From the NCBI GenBank assembly GCA_051453625.1, contig JBOZIK010000001.1, positions 240,947,540 through 240,982,082 of the forward strand: a stretch of DNA of 34,543 bases, read 5' to 3'. The notes below the pieces were generated by a model. That model was given only the letters and a program-made list of their open reading frames with translations. It did not search any database and was not told where the DNA came from. Position 1 is the first letter of the stretch. Each line of letters opens with the position of its first letter. The translations under genes were made by a program, and so were the position numbers. The stretch is from Welwitschia mirabilis (taxonomy: Eukaryota; Gnetophyta; Gnetopsida; Welwitschiales). Positions 23,220 through 31,653 of this stretch are shown here, one piece after another.

Positions 23220-24105
23220 TAAATCTGTGAGGCAACCCCAATGTAGGCTTAATCTAACCTTTAGACAAATTGTTAAAGATGAAATCATTAAAATAATGGA
23301 TACTAAAATCATTTATTTAATTACTAATAGTAAGTGAATTAGTTCCTTAATGGTCATTTAAAAAAAGAATGGGAAATGGAGAATGTCAATAGATATTAGA
23401 AAATTAGAAAATTAAACAAGGTAACCAAAAAAGACCAGTGTCCTTTGTCTTTTTTATCAGATTCTTAATAGGATTTAGGGTCATGCTTTTTACTGATTTC
23501 TTGATGGTTATAACTTGGTTTGCATTACTATTGAGGTTCAAGCCAAAACCACTTTTACTTCTCCTTTTGATACTTTCACTTTTAGATTCATGCCTTTTGA
23601 ACTTTGTAATGCTTTTGGTACTTTTTAGCATGCTATGATAGGAATCTTTTCTGATATGCTTGAGGATTTTATTAATATTATTATAGATGACTTCTTTATT
23701 TATACTAAAACTTTTGAATAAATTTTAGATTGATTAGAGAAATTCCTTGACTGTTGCATTTCTAGTGGTCTAAACTTGAGTTGGGAAAAGATTTTATTTC
23801 TTACTAATGATAGAATTGTTTTATGTCATAATATCTTAAAAGATGGGATTGGTATGGATACTTCTAAAGTAGGTATTATTCAAAACCTAAGTCCTCCTAT
23901 AAGTGTTAAATAGGTTAGATATTTTCTTAGTCATTGTGATTTCTACCATCGATTTATTCATGATTATGCTAATATTTGTAAATCTCTTCACTCCTTTCTA
24001 GAGAAAAAAGTCAAATTTGAATGGAACAATCTTATCAACTTGATTTTGATAGGCTTAAACATAAACTTTTTTATGCTCCTATAGTAATAGGATCCAATTA
24101 TAAAA
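23220..24105 (+). pseudogene. Reverse transcriptase, decayed
   Basis: RT would copy element RNA into DNA. From 23227 the frame gives VRQPQCRLNLTFRQIVKDEI, KKNGKWRMSIDIRKLEN, then after a short frameshift near 23440, QILNRI*GHAFY*FLDGYN, AKTTFTSPFDTFTFRFMPFE, LCNAFGTF*HAMIGIFSDM and INIIIDDFFIY. All three catalytic Asp codons survive (23503, 23686, 23689), though the residue two before the DD pair is Ile rather than Tyr/Phe. The thumb follows with YFLSHCDFYHRFIHDYANI (about 23917-23980). Minus-strand open frames here are shadows. Confidence 0.9.
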
Positions 24106-24640
24106 AAAAAAATTGAACTCATGTGTGATGTGAGTAATTTTGTTGTGGATGGGATTCTTTGTTAGAAATAGGGAAATGATTTTCATGTTATATCTTACCA
24201 GAGCAAATCTTTATCTAGATCTCAAATGAATTATGCCACTGCAGACAAGGAGATGCTAGCTATTATCTTTTGCCTTGATTCTCTTAAACATTATCTTTCA
24301 GGCTTTCATACTAATGTTTACATTAAGCATGCTGCCATTTATTACCTCATGATCAAGAAAGACTCTAGTACATGTTTGATTAGATGGATCCTCAATATGT
24401 AAGAGTTTAACATAACCATTATAGATAAATTAAGGAAGCATAATTTTATTGCTGATCACTTATCTTATCTATCTTTTCTTCGACATGATTCTATAATTAA
24501 TAATTCTTTCCCTAATGAGTAACTTTTTAGTGTATCTTATTCTTCTCATCCTCCTCCTTGGTATGCATATGTTGTTAACTATCTTATAATCATAAATACA
24601 TCACAACCTTGGATTACAATAAATGTAAATATTTTCTCCA
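24060..24640 (+). pseudogene. RNase H domain, decayed
   Basis: RNase H would remove the RNA strand during reverse transcription. RLKHKLFYAPIV (about 24048-24083) ends the connection; an A-run at 24102-24112 marks a frameshift. From 24115 a nearly clean frame reads ELMCDVSNFVVDGIL, FHVISYQSKSLSRSQMNYAT, ADKEMLAIIFCLDSLKHYLS, CLIRWILNM*EFNITI and HNFIADHLS. The first Asp, the Glu of KEMLAI and the last Asp are kept. The usual T-D-H is I-K-H (Lys codon 24325-24327), so one metal ligand is gone. The tail resembles the linker to integrase. Confidence 0.85.
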
Positions 24641-24679
24641 TAGAATAGGTGATATGAGTAGATAGAACCACATTTATAC

Positions 24680-25882
24680 CATACTTGTAATGACCAAATC
24701 ATGAGAAAATGTATGCCTAATTGGGAAATACCTTAAATCCTTCATCTTTGTCACAGTGATTTTTGTGAATGATACTTTAATGGATATAAAACTATGATGA
24801 AAATCCTCCATTTCTGTTTTTATTAGCCTACTTTTTTTCATGATTTTTTAATTTCACTAGAAGGTGTCATCCTTGTCAGTGTTATGCTAGTCTTTTTCAT
24901 TCACAGAAAATGCCCTTAGACCTATTCTTAAGTGTCAGTCTTTTGATTGTTAAGGTATTGATTTCATAAGCCCTATTCATCCACCTTCTTCTAATAAGCA
25001 TTATATTTTAATGATTATGAATTACATGACTAAATGAATTGAAACTATACCGACTTTTTTGAATGATGCCCAAAATGTTTGTCATTTTCTTAGAACTTAT
25101 ATTTTTCAAGGATTTTATTTTTCTAGAGTTATCATTAGTGATCTGCGTACTCATTTCATTAATCAGATTTTTAGAAAACTTCTTTTGTCCATTGGTATAG
25201 AACATAGAGTTACTTATACTTATCATCTTCAAACTAATGAATAGGCTAAAAATGCCAATAGAGAAATAAAGTAAATGTTACAAAAACTTGTCTCTATTAA
25301 TAAAAAGTCTTAGGCTTCTAAACTTAATGATGTACTTTGGGCTTACTATATTACTTGGCCTACTTCTCTTGATTTTTCACCTTATAAACTTGTGTATGAT
25401 AAAGTTTGTGTATTACTGATTAATGTGTGTTATAATTCTTATTGTGCATCTTATCAACTTAATCTTATGAATGTTCATAAAAATCTTAATTATAGGTTAG
25501 CTCAATTAGATCATCTTGATAAAAAAGAAACTCACATAATATGTCATCAATTAATCCATAAAACCCAAGCAAAGTTTAAAATGATAAAAATCTATTTCAT
25601 AAAAAGTTTGAACCCAATCAACTTGTTTTATTAAACAATACTAGAGTACATATTTTGAATAACAAGTTGATCTCTAAATGATTAGGTTCTTACCTTGTAG
25701 AGAAGATGAATTCTAATGGCTCAGTTGAGATTTTAGACTTAGAGACTAGAGAGATTTAGAAGATTAATGAATAATGGTTGAAATTATATGAAGGATCTTT
25801 ATATGCAATTGTGAACATAGTAGAAGCACTTATTTTAGAGGTTTTATTTGATGAGGAGTACTTTCTTCCTAGCATTGTCTGA
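24680..25882 (+). pseudogene. Integrase with GPY/F module, catalytic Glu lost
   Basis: Integrase would insert the cDNA. The zinc domain shows LCHSDF, an aromatic in place of the second His (E*YFN), and CHPC (about 24865). The core gives GIDFISPIHPP (Asp 24960-24962), MTK*IETIPT, IISDLRTHF (Asp 25140-25142) and YTYHLQTNE*AK. The catalytic Glu 36 residues after the second Asp is Lys (codon 25248-25250), so activity is lost. LWAYYITWPTSLDFSPYKLVY follows. After a frameshift, GSYLVEKMNSNGSVEILDLE and KINE*WLKLYEG form the GPY/F end, with a stop at 25880-25882. No chromodomain follows, as expected for Athila. Confidence 0.88.
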
Positions 25883-28178
25883 GTTCTTTCTTAGACTACT
25901 CCTTTGATTAATATTATGATATTATCTGATCATCTTTTAAACTTAATTTGTGTATTGATTTATAAAGTTTCATGATTACTATTTATTCTTGGGAATTCAT
26001 AGTGGTAAGATTGGATTCACCCAAACTTAAGACATTCCCATCTCTATGAACTTCACTTGAAGGAATATTCCTTTGCTCTTATGCTTTTCTTNNNNNNNNN
26101 NNNNNNNNNNNNNNNNNNNNNNNNNNNNNNNNNNNNNNNNNNNNNNNNNNNNNNNNNNNNNNNNNNNNNNNNNNNNNNNNNNNNNNNNNNNNNNNNNNNN
26201 NNNNNNNNNNNNNNNNNNNNNNNNNNNNNNNNNNNNNNNNNNNNNNNNNNNNNNNNNNNNNNNNNNNNNNNNNNNNNNNNNNNNNNNNNNNNNNNNNNNN
26301 NNNNNNNNNNNNNNNNNNNNNNNNNNNNNNNNNNNNNNNNNNNNNNNNNNNNNNNNNNNNNNNNNNNNNNNNNNNNNNNNNNNNNNNNNNNNNNNNNNNN
26401 NNNNNNNNNNNNNNNNNNNNNNNNNNNNNNNNNNNNNNNNNNNNNNNNNNNNNNNNNNNNNNNNNNNNNNNNNNNNNNNNNNNNNNNNNNNNNNNNNNNN
26501 NNNNNNNNNNNNNNNNNNNNNNNNNNNNNNNNNNNNNNNNNNNNNNNNNNNNNNNNNNNNNNNNNNNNNNNNNNNNNNNNNNNNNNNNNNNNNNNNNNNN
26601 NNNNNNNNNNNNNNNNNNNNNNNNNNNNNNNNNNNNNNNNNNNNNNNNNNNNNNNNNNNNNNNNNNNNNNNNNNNNNNNNNNNNNNNNNNNNNNNNNNNN
26701 NNNNNNNNNNNNNNNNNNNNNNNNNNNNNNNNNNNNNNNNNNNNNNNNNNNNNNNNNNNNNNNNNNNNNNNNNNNNNNNNNNNNNNNNNNNNNNNNNNNG
26801 TCTTTTATCTCACTTATTCACCTTCATTTTTTTGAGTATGTAATCATATGGGAATTTTAAAAAAAATTCAAAAGAAAATTAAAAAAGAAAAAAATAATGA
26901 TCATGATCCATTATATTTTAAACTTAAATAATAATACATGGTCACCATGATATTCTACAATAATGTATAAATATTTCTAAAGAGGAATCTTTGGTAGTGT
27001 TGATAGCTATGGGAACTCTACTAAAGGGGTCAGTTGGCCATGCTTCACAGGTTCTTACTCCTCTAACTATGATTACACTCCCCTTATCATGAAAAAAGTT
27101 GTAATAAAATTTTAATGGTATGGGATCAATAGTATTCCTAGTGTCATCAGAGGCATTGCTTGTTTTCTAGACTTTTAGTATTTTCATTTGGTCATTTTAC
27201 TTCTAAAGATTTGGATGTGTTTATTGGATGAGAGTAGGTGAGTCCATTTCTAAGTAGCTTTTAATATTGACATTTATTATTCTAAGCACTTAAATTTTTG
27301 GTATCACCATGACCACTACCTTTTTAAGTGAACTTTATGAAGTAAATGCATTTTGTCATGTATATTTACTTAGGTGACTTTATGATGTCTTCCTTAGAAG
27401 TTTTCTAAGTTAGTACTTAGGATAGAGAAATAATCTTCTCCTTCTTCCTTGTGTCTATTTTTATTCTATGTTTTTTTGGTTTTTGAGTTTAGGATTTCAA
27501 AGTCATTTATACATTTTCTCATTCTTTTATAGAACCTTAATAATTTAGTAGTGTTCTTATTTTTTTTTCATGTTATATCATTTTTCAATAAAGAACATCT
27601 TTTTTTCCTTAGTTTTTATGAGTTTCCTTGTAGCTTATGAAGTTCTAAGTTTATCTTGCGCTTCTTTTCTATTCAGGTATATTCATGTAGCTTTTTTTTA
27701 TAGATTTTAGTCTACCTGGCCTGCATTCTTCTACTGTAGTTTTTCCTTTCTTGTGTGTTTATCCTTTTTCTTTTTATTTTTTTGGTTTTCTATTTGATTT
27801 TTTTTGTCTTTTTGAGTTTATCTAATCAGAACTGATATTTTAATGATTATGTCTGAGCCTAAGTTTCTTAGCTAATATTTTCTTTTTAAAAAATCTTTGC
27901 ATAACTTATTGTCCACCTAGTTGTCCAAACAACAGTGGATGGATGATAGGCTAATTTTTTCTAAGAGTCATCCTAGGGTATCGTCTGGATGACACGACCA
28001 GATGATAGTGCGATAAAACTATGGCTCAAACACTTTTTCCTCCTTTTTTCCTTGTTTCTTCATTGTTTTCACTTATTCCTTTGAGAGAAAATGATCCCTC
28101 TGACCTGTACCAGCATTCTAAAACTTATCCCACTAGATTACATGACTAGATTTACCAGATCCTAGTAGATTTTCAAAA
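25883..28178 (+). other. Spacer between pol and ORF3, with N gap
   Basis: I see no coding here. The stretch is T-rich and holds the 26092-26799 gap and two or three copies of the composite motif (27920-27946 and 27980-28006). Just before ORF3 the sequence becomes less skewed (about 28080-28180). A long apparent open frame across the gap is only Ns. Confidence 0.6.
26092..26799. other. Assembly gap (708 N)
   Basis: Flanks are 'tgcttttctt' and 'gtcttttatctc'. No convincing overlap is visible, so sequence may really be missing here. Confidence 0.9.
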
Positions 28179-30031
28179 ATGAGGTATGTTTCTCTCTCCT
28201 CCTATTTTTCATTTTTTCTCCCATATTGTAGCCTTTTAATGTGTAGTTTTCATGTATATTACTTAGTATTTGCACCCTTTGATTTGGGCCTTATAGATTT
28301 AAATTTCACTACATAATTTTTGAGTTATGAGTGTTTTTGTGTTTTATGAGGAATTTTAAAATTTCCATCTTTTAAAAAACTGTGTTTTATGAGTGTTTTT
28401 GTGTTTTATGAGGAATTTTAAAATTTCACAAACCGTAAGTTGAAACGTAGTAGCCCTTTAAGAAAAACTGATCAGTTTAATGTGTTCTATGCTTTTACTA
28501 GATTATATTTTTTATTTGAGCACTTCAAATTTTTACTACATGTGGGGCCCACTAAAAACACAGCTTTTTAATTTTTTGCATATTTCTCATTTTTCTTTAC
28601 ATGTTTTGGCAATTTGGGATGCATTGCAACTTTTATATAGGTAAGACATATTTTTAATTTTTTTTTTCATTTTTATCAATTTCTAGAGGTCATTATTATG
28701 CATTCATGCGATGTTTTTAACATGTCTTTCTATTTTGCATGACATTTTTTATGTTTTTGATTGAGTAGGCCTCATACACATAGAGCTAAACAGGTTAAGG
28801 CTAAGGCCAAGGTAGTAGAGTAAGAGGTGAGCCCTCTAGTTGAGCCAAAGGTAGAGCATGCATAGCCTACACATCTACTACCTCGACATGGATGTTCCAT
28901 GACTATATAGACTATTAGCATCTGTCTTAAGTGATATTTTGATGATTTGATGAGTCGTATCAAGTCATAGGTTGACTAAAGATTGATAGATTTATGACTT
29001 TAATGATTATAGATGCACATGAGTCATACTACATATCAAAGATGAGGAAGTTCTATGACACTATGCATATCGAGAGGTGGCCAAATGCTCGTGGTCAGCT
29101 ATAGGATATGATTTTGGCATTCATACAAGACCACGAGATAACCATTCTCCCATCCCAAGTTACAGTCATTACAAGTATTAATGGGCTTGGGAGTATGTAC
29201 ATACACTCAGTTGGTGGGACTGAGGAGTGTTGAGCATATGATGTCATTTTAGATATTCTAGCTAATCTTACTACTAATCAATAAGGGATAAATGTTATTC
29301 AATAGATCCCACATACAAAGTATTACACAGAGGATTGATTCATAACATCAGTTCATCCTTTCATGATAGTCATGCCATGATAGTACATTTATAGATATTG
29401 GTAGCTTTTAGATAGGGGGAGCAGATGAACCTTCCTAGTTCTATCTGGAGAAGACTCAAATCCATGATAGAGGCATGACAAATTTAGACACTTGGTTTTC
29501 CATACCTCCTCTCAACACTCTTTAGATTATTTAGAATATGAGGGCCTATGGATAAGCAATGTCTATCACATATATAGACTGTAGCTCATTCTTTACAGGA
29601 CATGAGTATACAAGTTCTAAGAGAGACAAAGGGACCTTAAGTATAGAGACCAGTAGTTGAAGCCTCACTTAAGCAAATTTAGGCTCTCTTAGCTAAGACC
29701 ATCGAGGCCATCAAAGGTTTCATTAACAAAGGTATTCAATCACTTAATTAGAGGATTTAAACCTTATAGCATAAGGTTATTCTATTAAGAGGAGAATGCA
29801 TCACTCTGAGGATCAGATTGTTGACATGTGTCAGTGTATCATTTTCATTCAAAAGAGTGTGACTATAGACATTCCTAAGGCTGTACGTGTCTAGAGCAAT
29901 AAGATAGTCAGCTTAATTTTCACATCCTTAGACCTCTGTTTCCCCATAGATCCTGAGCATTCTCCTTCTTCTTCCTCTCCTTCTAAGCCGGCTGCCAAGC
30001 CACAGTTTATCATACGTAGATGAAGGGAGTG
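28179..30031 (+). pseudogene. Athila-type ORF3 pseudogene, possibly spliced
   Basis: Athila-lineage elements carry an ORF after pol, sometimes called env-like, of unproven function. A candidate first exon is ATGAG (28179-28183) before GTATGT; joining it to the AG at 28767-28768 gives MRPHTHRAKQVKAK, a basic start. Further on, with frameshifts, the frame reads SYYISKMRKFYDTMHIERWP, ILAFIQDHEITILPSQV and GLGSMYIHSVGG (about 29015-29220), recalling the conserved 'V-R-E-F-Y' block of plant ORF3 proteins. The C-terminal part has an ALLAKTIEAIKGF helix (about 29695) and a Ser/Pro tail, PEHSPSSSSPSKPAAKP (about 29957-30006). No signal peptide or membrane segment was recognised. Family identity is an inference. 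Confidence 0.58.
28325..28427. repeat. 41-bp perfect direct repeat
   Basis: A 41-base string starting TTATGAGTGTTTTTGTG is present at 28325-28365 and 28387-28427 without a mismatch, 21 bases apart. It lies within the proposed ORF3 intron. Perfect identity in an otherwise decayed element implies a late duplication or an assembly effect. Confidence 0.95.
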
Positions 30032-30322
30032 ATTTTGTGTTATTATTTTGTATTTTCTCTTCTATACATTTCTATACTAAAAAGTCTCTTTTGATATGTT
30101 ATAGACATTTTGTTTTTTAGCATGGTTTACTAATTTGCATGAGTATCTTTTAATTTTTTACATGTTATGAAGAGGATTTATTTTACTTGGGCAATTTTTC
30201 TATTCATTAATACTTAATTCAGTGGGGGCATGTTTTTTTACATTATCTGATTATTTTTATAAATAAAAATTCTATCACAAGTTCCACATTTCAAAAACCT
30301 TTTTTGAGACTACCATCCTATC

Positions 30323-30349
30323 CATCGTCCGGACGATGACTCGAATGAC
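30323..30349. repeat. Composite motif copy with 16-bp perfect palindrome
   Basis: CATCGTCCGGACGATG (30323-30338) reads the same on both strands, and TCGAATGAC follows after three bases. This copy keeps CpG sites that other copies have lost to TpG/CpA. See also 18825, 18936, 19987, 20110, 27920, 27980, 30790 and 30901. Confidence 0.85.
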
Positions 30350-30530
30350 TAACTGGCTGAGTCTCTAATAAGTTTAGATTCTCTAATTTCTTAAAATTTA
30401 GTATGTATTTTTGTAGAGTCTAAAAATCTTTCTAAGATGATTCCCTTAGGTATCCTAGCTATTTTATTATCTAATAAGTTAGCTCATAAACATGGTTTAC
30501 TACCTAGTTTTTTTAGGGACTGATAAGGCT

Positions 30531-30540
30531 AAGTGAGAGG
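30531..30540 (+). promoter_or_regulatory. Candidate polypurine tract
   Basis: AAGTGAGAGG lies three bases upstream of the 3' LTR. It is purine-rich apart from one T and would have primed plus-strand synthesis. It is short and degenerate. Confidence 0.45.
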
Positions 30541-30543
30541 CTA

Positions 30544-31648
30544 TGTTGCATAATCAACTTACACATATTTGATAGGGTATTTTAAGTGGTTTATAGGTTA
30601 ATAGATAGGTAAATACTTGATTTTCACGATAATGGAGAGCTAAAATGAAAATGATGAAAACATGTAATATCCATGATGATTTGCAGCATTTTGAGTAATT
30701 ATGAATACTTTACATTTCTGACACAACTTCCTACAAAACATTAAGGCTGATGCATAATTAAAGATTTATTAAAGGCCATCATCCACCTAATCACCCGAAC
30801 GACTGTAAAAATGACTGAGTAAACAGTACCAATTGGGATGCTAACTATAGTCTTTCTGGTAGCTGATATGAGTTATTTATGAGATGGTATCATCTCCTCT
30901 ATCGTTCGGATGATAAGCTGAACAAAACTATTATAACATCTATATTAAACATTCACCTAACTTTTTTCACATGTGTTTCTATTTTCCTTAGCATGATCAT
31001 TATAGTTTTACCTATGCCTTTTTGTCTGTTTTCTTATGTGCTTGTATGTTAATAAATAGTGATCTCGCTCTTGACTCCTATTGATCTTCATTTACATCTA
31101 TAATTCTTATTACAGGATATTGAAGGATCATAGATCCATCTCTGTAGTTGTAGAGATATGTTCTTCTTAGTGTTGGATGGTGTTTCTTCCATTGAGGTGT
31201 AGCTACTTTATAACACAGATGTGGCTTGAAAATTAATACAAAACTTTTTCTTTTCTAATTTCAATGTATGATTATTTTTTACCTCATATCTTACATTGTT
31301 TTTGATCTAGTAATATTTTTTCTAGTGATATAGGTTATGAGGGCAACATTTGTTAAGGTTGTTTTTAGTTAGTTTAGGCTAAGTGCATTGTATTTTTTCC
31401 TTTTTCTAGATTAACTTTGCATAAGTGTGTTGCATTTTTACTTTTATGCATTACAAGTTATTTCTATAGATTAAAGTACAAGCATTTCTTTATGGAAAGC
31501 AACTCTTTTATTTCCTACTTTAGCCTTTGATGGATTATGACATTCAGGTTAACTTCTATCTATATTAGTGTGTTATGTTTGTGCATTATATTTGTGATTA
31601 ACAAGATTCTACTCAAAATGTAACATTGCATAAATACGCACGACAATA
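30544..31648 (+). repeat. 3' LTR of the Athila-like element
   Basis: It is 1105 bp, starting TGTTG like the 5' LTR. The last bases are AATA where the 5' copy has AACA, so the terminal CA has become TA by a C-to-T change. Composite motifs occur at 30790-30815 and 30901-30926, matching the positions in the 5' LTR. The AATAAATAGTGATCT element is at 31051. Confidence 0.92.
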
Positions 31649-31653
31649 GTAAC
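31649..31653. repeat. Right target site duplication (gtaac)
   Basis: It pairs with gtaaa at 18572-18576, with one mismatch at the last base. Confidence 0.72.

Larger units (their letters stand above)
30032..30543 (+). other. 3' leader with purine tracts
   Basis: Non-coding sequence between ORF3 and the 3' LTR. AGTGGGGGCA (30221-30230) is a purine run of the kind found downstream of ORF3 in plant Gypsy elements, and AAGTGAGAGG (30531-30540) sits three bases before the LTR, the normal polypurine-tract place. The best-preserved composite motif, including a 16-bp perfect palindrome, lies at 30323-30349. Confidence 0.6.
18577..31648 (+). mobile_element. Athila-like Ty3/Gypsy retrotransposon, complete but decayed
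   Basis: The element is 13.07 kb including N runs. It has two LTRs of exactly 1105 bp, a primer site resembling the 3' end of tRNA-Asp, gag, protease, RT, RNase H and integrase in Ty3/Gypsy order, no chromodomain, and a third ORF downstream of pol. These are Athila-lineage hallmarks. About one in five LTR positions differs in the stretch I compared by eye, so the insertion is old. Catalytic residues are lost in protease and integrase through G-to-A changes. It sits inside the second copy of element 2's internal region, so it is younger than that array. Confidence 0.85.

Noticed and set aside
23404-23638. Open frames on both strands over the RT region
   Set aside because: They are shadows; the RT motifs lie in a different plus-strand frame with the catalytic Asp codons.
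25008-25232. Minus-strand open frame in the integrase region
   Set aside because: It is a shadow of the plus-strand integrase core.
25650-25882. Chromodomain at the integrase C-terminus
   Set aside because: After the GPY/F module the frame ends within about 30 codons with no chromodomain-like aromatic cage.
26057-26860. Open frames across the 26092-26799 gap
   Set aside because: Only a few real codons flank the Ns; no homology.
28772-28963. Minus-strand 63-residue open frame
   Set aside because: It overlaps the plus-strand ORF3 start, and no motif supports it.
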